From Niabella sp. (GTDB lineage: Bacteria > Bacteroidota > Bacteroidia > Chitinophagales > Chitinophagaceae): a DNA stretch of 64,000 nucleotides. The notes under the pieces were generated by a model that worked only from the letters and a program-made list of their open reading frames with translations, had not been told where the DNA came from and made no database searches. The position numbers and the translations under genes were made by a program. Of the stretch, positions 56,614-64,000 are shown in pieces. Within the stretch, counting starts at the first letter, position 1; each line of letters begins with the position of its first letter. The stretch is taken from contig JAGIAT010000011.1 of NCBI GenBank assembly GCA_017744715.1, forward strand, positions 121,617 to 185,616, read 5' to 3'.

Positions 56614-57141
56614 TTATTGCTGGTTAAAATACGGCTTCATTTGCTGTAACTGACGCGTATGCCTGCGCAAATGATAATCGGCAAACAATACCCACTCCAT
56701 ACCGGTGAGGTCACCGATGGTTGGGAACGGTACCCCTGCACAAAGCATCAGCAGGTCTTCTTCCCGGATCCGGGCGCCGAGCGATTCACGGATCTCTTTT
56801 AATGCATGTAACAATTGCGTTCTGTCTATCGGCTCATCTGAAGGCACCACTACTGCCGGAGCTTTTGCTTTCCGTTCAAAATTTAAAAATATTTCCCGCA
56901 GCATCGGCTCATGCGCATCCGGGGCACGTTCGGGTGTTGCTTTCGGCACAGACAGTGCACTTTTTGTACCATTTAAAAATTTCAATACATGATCGCCCAC
57001 CTGTGCCGGCGACCAGCTGCCTTCAAACGGAGCCCGGTTCAACACATCCGGGGAAAAAGATTCCAGGAGGTTTGTAAAATGATCGGCGGCCGCTGTAAAA
57101 TCCCGGAGCAATTCTGCTGTATCGTTTGTTATTGTCTGCAT
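56614..57141 (-). CDS. DinB family protein
   Basis: ATG at 57141 gives 175 residues of a DinB-like four-helix bundle. The metal ligands are visible: WSPAQVGDHVLKFL near residue 50 and ADYHLRRHTRQL at about 160. This is closer to the DinB_2 type than the protein at 53246. It is 9 bp upstream of the HhH gene. Function unknown. Confidence 0.85.
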   Translation of the reverse strand: MQTITNDTAELLRDFTAAADHFTNLLESFSPDVLNRAPFEGSWSPAQVGDHVLKFLNGTKSALSVPKATPERAPDAHEPMLREIFLNFERKAKAPAVVVPSDEPIDRTQLLHALKEIRESLGARIREEDLLMLCAGVPFPTIGDLTGMEWVLFADYHLRRHTRQLQQMKPYFNQQ

Positions 57142-57179
57142 AAAAAATAATTTAATGAATGGTTGGGGAAGTATCGTTC

Positions 57180-57398
57180 TTAATTTAAAATATCCGCACG
57201 ATACCCCTTTAATTTTAATGAAAAATGAACCCGCCGGATATCGATCGGCTGACGGGATTCTATCCGCAGGATCCGGTCGCAATCTTCCAGGTCAAAATTA
57301 ATTTTCGACCGGGGAAAGACGCGTTTGAGATTCCGCACCAGCATCCTTGCGGTAGCCTTATCAAAAACGTTGGTTCTAAAAATTTCAATCCGTTTCAT
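57180..57398 (-). CDS. Small conserved protein of 72 residues, ferredoxin-like fold
   Basis: The 72-residue protein reads as beta-alpha-beta-beta-alpha-beta (KRIEIFRTNVFDKATARMLV, KINFDLEDCDRILRIES, HFSLKLKGYRADIL), similar to small ferredoxin-like proteins of Bacteroidota. It lacks metal Cys pairs and no function is known. It overlaps the stop of the upstream DHFR-like gene by one base (TGATG), showing co-translation. Confidence 0.75.
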   Translation of the reverse strand: MKRIEIFRTNVFDKATARMLVRNLKRVFPRSKINFDLEDCDRILRIESRQPIDIRRVHFSLKLKGYRADILN

Positions 57399-57973
57399 CA
57401 GCTGGGTTTAACAGGGTTTTCATGAACTGTTTTATAATGCAGGCGAACGATACCCGATGGAAATGTGCGTACATCCAGCAACTGCAACGCCGTTGGATCC
57501 ACGTTCTTAAAAAAGGGTTTGCCCCTGCCCAGCAACTGCGGATCCAGCAGCAGGATATATTCATCAATCAGTTGCAATTCCTGCAGCGCCATACTTACCG
57601 CTCCGCTGCCAAGAACAACGATATCCTTTTTTGCCGTTTCTTTTATTGCGTTCACCGTGTTCCTGTTAAGCTCTTTATGAAAAAAACTATGCGGCCAGTT
57701 GCTGCTGTTAACCGTTGTTGAAAAGGTATGTTTCGCCGTTTCATTCATATACGCTGCCACCTCCGGATACTGTGCGGCGGCACCGGGCGTAGGCCAGAAA
57801 GCCTCCATCATTTTAAACGTTGTACGTCCGAATAAAATTGTATCCGCAATCTGCAGCTCCAACCGGTTTGCCGCGTCCAGCTCCGGGTCGGTAGTGAACC
57901 AATCGGTTTCTCCGTTGGGACCGGAAAAGATACCATCTACAGAGATCCAGTTAAAGACAAAAATCCGGTTCAT
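57398..57973 (-). CDS. Dihydrofolate reductase-like / RibD C-terminal family protein
   Basis: The 191-residue protein has the DHFR-like fold used by RibD C-terminal proteins (RIFVFNWISVDGIFSGPNGETDW, ADTILFGRTTFKMMEAFWP, DIVVLGSGAVSMALQELQLIDEYILLLDPQLLGRGKPFFKN). These NADPH-dependent reductases are often annotated only as deaminase-reductase, with no known substrate. It is the first gene of a minus-strand run, divergent from the GlxA regulator 139 bp away. Confidence 0.9.
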   Translation of the reverse strand: MNRIFVFNWISVDGIFSGPNGETDWFTTDPELDAANRLELQIADTILFGRTTFKMMEAFWPTPGAAAQYPEVAAYMNETAKHTFSTTVNSSNWPHSFFHKELNRNTVNAIKETAKKDIVVLGSGAVSMALQELQLIDEYILLLDPQLLGRGKPFFKNVDPTALQLLDVRTFPSGIVRLHYKTVHENPVKPS

Positions 57974-58112
57974 ATATACCCGTTTTTAGTACTTCCTTTT
58001 CCATACAAACCTACAACAGACCTGCACATTTACAGATATGCAAATACGACAATATCTGGGGTTGATTACGACATTCTTCTTTTCTATCTTTGCTAAGGCT
58101 AAAAAATATGAA

Positions 58113-59087
58113 ATGAAAAAAGTGGTCATCCTCCTGTTAAAGGGCGCAAATCTTTCCAGCATCGAAAATCCAAGACAGGGATTTGAAGAAGCCAATCAAT
58201 ACCTCATCGCCAATGGCCGCCAGCCATTGTTTCAGGTACAGCTTGCTGCTGCAGAACCAAAAGTACAGTTAAACAACGGGCTTTATGAGGTGCAGGCACA
58301 ACTCCTCGTTAGTGAAATTCACCATGCAGATCTTATCCTTGTACCGGCCTTACAGGAGCCCATCAGCCGGTATGTGCATGAAAACCGGGGCACCATTCCC
58401 TGGCTGGTAGAACAATACCATGCGGGTGCGGAAATTGGCAGTTTGTGCATGGGCGCGTTTTTACTGGCAGGCACCGGGCTGCTCAATAACAAAAGCTGTG
58501 TTACGCACTGGAAGGCCAGCAATGATTTTGCCCGGCTCTTTCCGGAAGTGAACCTGGTGGCCGACAAGATCCTTACCGATGAAAACGGCGTGTATACCAG
58601 CAGCGGCGCCTTTTCGGCCTCCAACCTGGTACTGTATCTTATAGAAAAATATGCCGGCCGGGATGTGGCCATTTATTGCTCTAAATATTTCCAGATCGAT
58701 ATCCAGCGCAGCAGCCAATCGCCCTTTATTATTTTTTCCGGCATGCGCGATCATGGAGACGATGCCATCCGCGAGGCACAGGAATATATTGAACAGAACT
58801 TTGAAGAACGTTTACCCGTTGATGTGCTTTGTGAGCGTTTTGCAATGGGCCGCCGCACTTTTGAACGGCGCTTTAAAAAAGCCACCACCAATACAGTGGT
58901 AGAGTACATCCAGCGGGTAAAGATTGAAGCGGCAAAAAAACTGCTGGAGCAGGGCCGCAAAACCATACAGGAGGCTATGTACCATGTGGGGTATAATGAT
59001 GTAAAAGCATTCCGCGATGTGTTTAAACGCATTACGGGTATGACACCGGTAGATTATAAACTCAAATACGAAAAGATACTGGTATAG
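58113..59087 (+). CDS. GlxA-type AraC transcriptional regulator with DJ-1/PfpI-like sensor
   Basis: The ATG at 58113 gives MKKVVILLLKGANLSS and 324 residues. The N-terminal PfpI-like domain has GSLCMGAFLLAGTGLL at the nucleophile turn; the C-terminal part (about 225-320) has two AraC helix-turn-helices (LPVDVLCERFAMGRRTFERRFKKAT, IQEAMYHVGYNDVKAFRDVFKRITGMTP). It should control genes nearby, possibly the divergent minus-strand run beginning 57973, but this is not proven. Confidence 0.92.
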   Translation: MKKVVILLLKGANLSSIENPRQGFEEANQYLIANGRQPLFQVQLAAAEPKVQLNNGLYEVQAQLLVSEIHHADLILVPALQEPISRYVHENRGTIPWLVEQYHAGAEIGSLCMGAFLLAGTGLLNNKSCVTHWKASNDFARLFPEVNLVADKILTDENGVYTSSGAFSASNLVLYLIEKYAGRDVAIYCSKYFQIDIQRSSQSPFIIFSGMRDHGDDAIREAQEYIEQNFEERLPVDVLCERFAMGRRTFERRFKKATTNTVVEYIQRVKIEAAKKLLEQGRKTIQEAMYHVGYNDVKAFRDVFKRITGMTPVDYKLKYEKILV

Positions 59088-59090
59088 CGG

Positions 59091-59924
59091 TTAATGACGC
59101 CGGTGCCGGTATGGTTTCCGGAAAAACGCTTCTACCCTTCTGTTAAAGGCGCGGCTATGATCTACCAGGGTGGCATGCCCGGAGTTGGGCACGATCCACA
59201 ACTCTCCCTTGCGGATATTGGCTGCAATTTGCCGGGTATGTGCTACCGGAATCAGATCGTTGTCACCACCGATGATCAGCGAGGGGCACTGGATCTTCCG
59301 CAGCTCCTTTAATGCAATATTGGGTTGCTCATAATCCAGCATAAATACTTTGTAATCGTTTTTTTCTTTTTCACCGGTGAGCGGCATCCGTTTCTGCCAG
59401 GCATTGTAATCCCGCACACCGTCCCGCCATACATCAGGCCTCAGCCCCAGGGAATCGGCCCAGAGATTAGCACCCGTGCTGGCCAGTTTGATCACTTTTT
59501 CCGGATGGCGCATGGCCAGTTCCAATGCAATAATGCCCCCATCGCTCCAGCCCAGCACATAAGCGGAGGAAATATGCATGGCCGATAATAAGGCACTGTA
59601 ATCATCTGCCATCATTTCAAAACTGAGCGAATCCGATGGATCTACCGAACGCCCGTGTGCCCTACTGTCGGCAAGGATCACTTTATATTTTTTTGAGAAA
59701 TGCGGGAGGTTATTGGCAAAAGCGCTCATATCGCCCCCGTTCCCATGAATCATCAGCAAGGGCTGGCCCTGGCCATATACCTCCGTATACATACGAAATC
59801 CCCTGATGGTATAGTATTTTCCAACGGCATCATTATAGTTGTAAGTGGCTACCCTCAGCTGTGCGCAGCCGGGCATCAATGCGGCCACCAACCATAACAG
59901 GAATGCCCCGATTCCCTGTTTCAT
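59091..59924 (-). CDS. Alpha/beta hydrolase, probable lipoprotein
   Basis: The 277-residue protein has a lipoprotein-like signal (LMPGC, Cys20). The hydrolase core shows the oxyanion MIHGNGGD, nucleophile elbow VLGWSDGGI, the acid near GGDNDLIP and catalytic His in PNSGHATLVD. It resembles the epoxide-hydrolase/haloperoxidase group; the substrate is not predictable. It ends 3 bp from the convergent GlxA-type gene. Confidence 0.88.
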   Translation of the reverse strand: MKQGIGAFLLWLVAALMPGCAQLRVATYNYNDAVGKYYTIRGFRMYTEVYGQGQPLLMIHGNGGDMSAFANNLPHFSKKYKVILADSRAHGRSVDPSDSLSFEMMADDYSALLSAMHISSAYVLGWSDGGIIALELAMRHPEKVIKLASTGANLWADSLGLRPDVWRDGVRDYNAWQKRMPLTGEKEKNDYKVFMLDYEQPNIALKELRKIQCPSLIIGGDNDLIPVAHTRQIAANIRKGELWIVPNSGHATLVDHSRAFNRRVEAFFRKPYRHRRH

Positions 59925-60077
59925 ATTGTACTTATTCCCCGTGTTTTTATCATTTAAAGTTAAGCGCTAATCTCCGATTTATACCGCAAAACCTGCCTGC
60001 ATTTTTGACCGCTACATTACCGGTACGGTTTGCACTTACAAACAAGACCGGTTTTCTATATCTTTACGCCCGAAGTT

Positions 60078-60980
60078 ATGAAGATGCATCTGATCAAAAC
60101 CCTGCTATTTGCAACCGCGCTGCTAACCCGGTTTACAGCCGCAGCACAGGAAAAAAACCTCCGTTTTTCCTTTGAATTAACCGCCCAGAATAATTTGTCT
60201 GTTCCCGTACGGTTAAACGGAACGGACAGCCTGCACCTGATGTTTCATTTTGCAGCAGATGCCGTAACCTTAACCACAGCCACTACCCAAAAGATCCGTT
60301 CCGTTCGGTTTGAAACAACCGACAGCGTGTCAAGCTGGGGCGGCACGGGCAATACCTCCCGCTTTAGCAGCAACAATACCCTCCAGATCGGAGATCGTAC
60401 CTGGGAGCAGCTTCCGATATGGGAAGATCAATATTCCGGAAAGGGTACAGACGGAAAATTTGGTCCGCACCTTTTTAATAAAAAGGCGCTGTTTATCGAC
60501 TTTGATAATCAACAAATCACCGTAAGTGATCATTTCCCCGTAAAAGGCTATCAAAAATTTAAACTGATCCATAAACACGGGATGCTGTTTATAGAAGCCG
60601 CAATGCATGTTGGCCGCAACACCTATTTGAACCAATACCTCCTGCATACCGGCTATTCCGGCGACCTGTTGCTGGACGATGCTTTTGTAGTAAAAAATCA
60701 TTTTAACAGCCTGCTTAAAGTAACCGACACCAAAGCATTAAAGGACGCCTTTGGCAATATTGTAAAAGTGCAGAAAGCCACTGTTCCGCAATTCACCATC
60801 GGCCGCTTCCGTTTTAAACAGGTACCGGTTGGTTTCTTTGAAGGAAAGCTGGGCACCCAGCAAATGAGTTTTATGGGCGCCGATCTGCTAAAACGTTTCA
60901 ACCTCATTATCGACGCAGAACGGCAGTATATTTATCTGAAACCTAATAAACTGTACGGTACCGTTTTTTTTAACGGGTAA
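60078..60980 (+). CDS. Secreted aspartic-protease-like protein lacking the DTG motif
   Basis: From ATG at 60078 the protein has 300 residues with a Sec signal (FTAAAQ). Two similar half-units are suggested: KALFIDFDNQQITV at the end of the first and RFNLIIDAERQYIYLKPN at the end of the second, typical of pepsin/retropepsin-like folds. The expected D-T/S-G triplets read FHFAAD and LLHTGYSG, so the catalytic Asp is not obvious. It may be a non-catalytic relative. The family assignment is moderately uncertain. Confidence 0.55.
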   Translation: MKMHLIKTLLFATALLTRFTAAAQEKNLRFSFELTAQNNLSVPVRLNGTDSLHLMFHFAADAVTLTTATTQKIRSVRFETTDSVSSWGGTGNTSRFSSNNTLQIGDRTWEQLPIWEDQYSGKGTDGKFGPHLFNKKALFIDFDNQQITVSDHFPVKGYQKFKLIHKHGMLFIEAAMHVGRNTYLNQYLLHTGYSGDLLLDDAFVVKNHFNSLLKVTDTKALKDAFGNIVKVQKATVPQFTIGRFRFKQVPVGFFEGKLGTQQMSFMGADLLKRFNLIIDAERQYIYLKPNKLYGTVFFNG

Positions 60981-61198
60981 ACAGGCGGGTTACTTTTTTT
61001 CCCCGGCGGTATTAACTCCCGCTATGCGTGCTCAATAATTACATATTACCCTGTTTGCGATCCTCCCCCGGGGAGCATTTTATACATCGCACGCTTTCAT
61101 TTAAAAACTTTTTTTACTGTGCAAATAGATTGCACCGTTATGATTGAAATTTGTTTTTCAATGATAACAACAACCCTTTCTTATTTAAAAACACTTTC

Positions 61199-62635
61199 AT
61201 GAGTAAATTAAAAATAACCGGAAAAGAATTAAGACAACTGGGATACCCGGAAGGTCCGGTGATCAGTGTTACAATGAACCTGGTGCAGAAGCACTATAAA
61301 TATGCTTCCAAAGAAGCTGTTCTTACTATTTTAAAAACCGTATTGCAGACTCCTGCGGATTTTGTATCCGATGCGGTGCTGGCCCCTGTTGCCGCGCAAT
61401 TGCTGCCGCCGCCGCCCAAAGAAGACGATGGTGTGGAGGTATCGTTGAACCAGTCAGGGATCGCTTTTAATATTTTCGGACGGGAACATATTGAAGAAGG
61501 TGCTCTTGCCCAGATGTATACGGCAGCAAAATTGCCGGTTTCCATTGCCGGCGCCCTGATGCCCGATGCGCACTATGGTTACGGGTTACCGATCGGCGGC
61601 GTACTGGCCACCCGGAACGCGGTGATCCCTTATGGTGTGGGGGTAGACATCGGCTGCCGGATGTGCCTGAGCCTTTTCGATATTGATCCGAAGGAACTTA
61701 CCAACCGTACCCATTATTTTGTACGGGAGCTGAATGAGGCTACGTTGTTTGGCAGCGGAGCCCAGTTTACAAGGGCAGAAGACCATGCCGTAATGGACCA
61801 CGAGGCATTTCAGCAACTGGCTTTTTTAAAGCCGCTGCATGGCCGCGCATGGAAACAACTGGGAAGCAGTGGTAGCGGTAATCATTTTGTAGAATTTGGC
61901 ATTGTGGAGATCCGGGAGCAGGATGCGGTACTGCAGGTAGCGCCCGGGCAGTACCTGGGATTATTGTCGCATTCCGGATCCCGGGCACTGGGTGCAGCCA
62001 TTGCCGGCCATTATACAAAGATTGCCATCAGCAAAAGACGGCTGCCCCAGGATGCCAAAAACCTGGCCTGGCTGGATCTGAACGAGGAGGAAGGACAGGA
62101 ATACTGGCTGGCGATGAACCTGGCCGGGGATTATGCGTCTGCCTGCCACCACATCATTCATGCAAAAATTGCCAAACAGCTGGGGCGCAAACCACTAAAA
62201 ATGGTGGAGAACCATCACAACTTTGCCTGGAAGGAACTGCTGGATGGTGAAGAAGTGATCGTACACCGGAAGGGGGCCACACCGGCAGGGAAGGACGTGC
62301 TCGGCATTATTCCGGGCAGCATGACCGCTGCAGGATTTATTGTAAAAGGCCGTGGCGAGGCGGCGGCTGTAAACTCCGCATCGCATGGTGCCGGCCGCAA
62401 AATGAGTCGCAGCAAGGCCCTGCAAAGCATTACCGATGCGGATCTGAAAAAAGAACTTGCTAAACAGGGCGTAACGCTGATCAGTGCCGGTTTGGATGAG
62501 GCGCCCTTTGCGTATAAAGACATCGGGGTGGTGATGAAAAGCCAGCGGGCATTGGTAGATGTGGTTGGCAAATTCACTCCCAAAATTGTAAAAATGGCCG
62601 GCGATAAAATAAAGAAATGGCAGGAGAAGGAATGA
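61199..62635 (+). CDS. rtcB: RtcB family RNA ligase
   Basis: The ATG at 61199 gives 478 residues, the normal family length. Manganese and guanylylation residues are all visible: D150 and C153 (GVDIGCRM), H229 (GSGNHFVEFG), H258 (LSHSGSRALG), the HH of ENHHNFAW (339/340), and the guanylylated H396 (SASHGAGRKMSRSKA). RtcB joins RNA 2',3'-cyclic phosphate or 3'-phosphate ends to 5'-hydroxyl ends using GTP. No archease or RtcA gene is adjacent. It probably acts in RNA repair. Confidence 0.95.
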   Translation: MSKLKITGKELRQLGYPEGPVISVTMNLVQKHYKYASKEAVLTILKTVLQTPADFVSDAVLAPVAAQLLPPPPKEDDGVEVSLNQSGIAFNIFGREHIEEGALAQMYTAAKLPVSIAGALMPDAHYGYGLPIGGVLATRNAVIPYGVGVDIGCRMCLSLFDIDPKELTNRTHYFVRELNEATLFGSGAQFTRAEDHAVMDHEAFQQLAFLKPLHGRAWKQLGSSGSGNHFVEFGIVEIREQDAVLQVAPGQYLGLLSHSGSRALGAAIAGHYTKIAISKRRLPQDAKNLAWLDLNEEEGQEYWLAMNLAGDYASACHHIIHAKIAKQLGRKPLKMVENHHNFAWKELLDGEEVIVHRKGATPAGKDVLGIIPGSMTAAGFIVKGRGEAAAVNSASHGAGRKMSRSKALQSITDADLKKELAKQGVTLISAGLDEAPFAYKDIGVVMKSQRALVDVVGKFTPKIVKMAGDKIKKWQEKE

Positions 62636-63230
62636 TACCATAAACCGCGGAGAACATGAGAGCGCGGAGATACGCGGAGGCATTGACGGATCCTCCTTAC
62701 TGCCTTGCGGAGCTTTGCTTCCATGGAAAAAAAACCGGAATACGCCGCGGGATCACAAGGATTCCGCTGTGCGTTCCGGTTTTATTTTTTACGAACCTTA
62801 GGAGAGCATTGGCGCCGCTTGCGGTTCAAATTTTTACCGCCAGGTACGCAAAGAATTCGCGAAGACCGCAATGGGAATTACAATAACGAAGGTCGTGGCG
62901 AACCCCGCGAAAAACCTTGCGTGCTTTGCGGTAAAAACAAAATCACAAAGAACAGGATCGATCTGCACTAAAACAAACCCCCTCGCGAACCCCGCGAAAA
63001 ACCTTGCGCGCTTTGCGGTAAAAAATAAACCGCGAGGGTACGAAGATCCTCCCGTTAATAATGGACAATTCATCGGTGCTACCGGGAGGGCTTACGCTTC
63101 CTGCAGCTTAAATGTAAAACGCAATGGGCGCAAGGAATACGCAAGGCACGCTATTAAAACCATTGTAATGACGTTTAGCGTTCCCTGCGGAACCCTGCCC
63201 CTGGCGGTAAAAAATCCCCCCTTTTGGGGG
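62636..63230. repeat. Intergenic repeat region with AACCGCGAGG-type units
   Basis: The interval has many short units of GCGAAGACCGCAA / TTGCGGTAAAA words, including two close copies of CGCGAACCCCGCGAAAAACC-type sequence at about 62898 and 62983. From 63025 to about 63125 it matches 39902-40000, with shared AATAAACCGCGAGGGTACG, GATCCTCC and CATCGGTGCT. It ends near the DPP-IV-like gene start. Confidence 0.75.
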
Positions 63231-63299
63231 TAATGCCTTTACTGATTTTTTATGGTGATGTAAGAAAAGCCCGTTAATTTAGGCCTCAAATAGTAACAC

Positions 63300-64000
63300 A
63301 TGATTTTTTCGGTAAGAAGAACCTTCCTGGTCCTCGTTATTTTTATTTGCTATACCGGCAGCACTCTTGCACAAAAACTGCAATGGGCGCCGGATGGCCG
63401 CAGTTTTTATAGCTTTTCAGAAAAAGGGATCGCCGCCATTGATCCGGTACAACCCGGCAACAAAAAGGTATTTATGACGGAGCAGGAACTTACCCCCGAA
63501 GGCGCATCCGGCGCGCTTACGGTACAAAGCTTCACCGTTGCGCCCGATGGCAACCGGATCCTGTTGTTTGCCAATACCCGGCGCGTATGGCGCGAAAATA
63601 CCCGGGGTGACTATTGGGTATTTGACCGCAGCACCAAAAAGCTGAGCCAGCTGGGAAAAGGATTTCCCGAAGCCTCGCTGATGTTTGCAAAATTTTCTCC
63701 GGACGTCAAAAAAGTGGCCTATGTGTCGAAACACAATATCTATATCGAAAACCTCCAGGATCATACACAAACACCGGTTACGAAAGATGGTACAGACCGG
63801 CTGATTAACGGAACCTTCGATTGGGCCTATGAAGAAGAATTTGGCTGCCAGGACGGATTCCGGTGGTCGCCGGATGGCTCCCGCATTGCCTACTGGAAGT
63901 TGGATGCAAGAAGCATCCGGAATTTCCTGATGATCAACAACACCGACTCGCTTTACCCGTTTACCATACCGGTAGAGTATCCGAAAGTGGGCCAGGATCC
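63300..64000 (+). CDS. Dipeptidyl peptidase IV (S9B) family protein, 3' end outside window
   Basis: The ATG at 63300 opens a frame that continues past the window edge (233 residues visible). It has a Sec signal ending STLAQ. The N-terminal beta-propeller shows blades (LQWAPDGRSFYSF, FTVAPDGNRILLF, FAKFSPDVKKVAYVS) and FDWAYEEEFG with the EE pair that binds the substrate N-terminus, followed by GFRWSPDGSRIAYWKLD. The catalytic Ser domain would be outside the window. These periplasmic peptidases cut dipeptides after Pro or Ala. Confidence 0.9.
   Translation, partial: MIFSVRRTFLVLVIFICYTGSTLAQKLQWAPDGRSFYSFSEKGIAAIDPVQPGNKKVFMTEQELTPEGASGALTVQSFTVAPDGNRILLFANTRRVWRENTRGDYWVFDRSTKKLSQLGKGFPEASLMFAKFSPDVKKVAYVSKHNIYIENLQDHTQTPVTKDGTDRLINGTFDWAYEEEFGCQDGFRWSPDGSRIAYWKLDARSIRNFLMINNTDSLYPFTIPVEYPKVGQD

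Noticed and set aside
1-64000. Prophage, insertion sequence or tRNA genes
   Set aside because: No integrase, transposase, phage structural gene or cloverleaf was seen on either strand.

Overview
The window reads as a chromosome segment of a Bacteroidota bacterium, most likely in or near the family Chitinophagaceae. Evidence for this is two SusC/SusD pairs, secreted lipoproteins with Bacteroidota-style lipoboxes, LytS/LytTR signalling, DUF4142 and M57 proteins, few Shine-Dalgarno sequences, and roughly even base composition. No rRNA, tRNA, CRISPR array, prophage or insertion sequence was recognised.

Region 1 (1-21565, all minus strand) is a polysaccharide utilisation locus (PUL). In transcription order it holds two Gfo/Idh/MocA oxidoreductases, a FucP-type sugar MFS transporter, a NagB-family sugar-phosphate deaminase, a BNR-4 propeller protein, SusC/SusD pair 2, a parallel beta-helix protein, SusC/SusD pair 1, a third Gfo/Idh/MocA protein, and an acetylxylan-esterase-type enzyme cut by the window edge. 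A XylR-type AraC regulator lies just upstream. All three oxidoreductases carry twin-arginine signals, which suggests sugar oxidation in the periplasm. A lyase-like helix, an esterase and a hexosamine-phosphate deaminase point to an acetylated, amino-sugar-containing glycan, but the substrate is an inference. An M57 metallopeptidase and an OafA-type acyltransferase follow.

Region 2 (25.4-40 kb) is housekeeping and stress-type content: an Fpg/Nei glycosylase, a DUF892 ferritin-like protein, KTSC, Hsp31/PfpI and DUF4142 proteins on the minus strand. On the plus strand are a short-chain dehydrogenase, a LytS/LytTR two-component pair, a cupin, a YceI lipoprotein and two related carboxypeptidase-regulatory-like lipoproteins. 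A MepB-family gene (36680-37179) is split by an apparent one-base loss in a T run.

Region 3 (40269-46881, minus) is a compact four-gene operon that appears to encode a full alpha-mannoside route: GH92 mannosidase, sugar porter, ROK kinase and mannose-6-phosphate isomerase.

Region 4 (47-64 kb) has a nitroreductase, YceI, lipoyl synthase, OsmC, a ThuA-like protein, a run of small DinB/VOC/SRPBCC/DUF1801 enzymes, a GlxA-type AraC regulator, an alpha/beta hydrolase, an aspartic-protease-like protein lacking its catalytic motif, RtcB, and the start of a DPP-IV-type peptidase.

The intergenic DNA is rich in repeats of at least four families: 117-bp and 80-bp tandem arrays, a pair of MITE-like elements 51 kb apart, 106-172-bp arrays of another type shared between 39.5 and 63 kb, and a 198-bp triplication. 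Most have inverted ends. These repeats, the Tat-oxidoreductase PUL, the two SusC genes sharing their 5' ends, and the mannoside operon are the most notable content.
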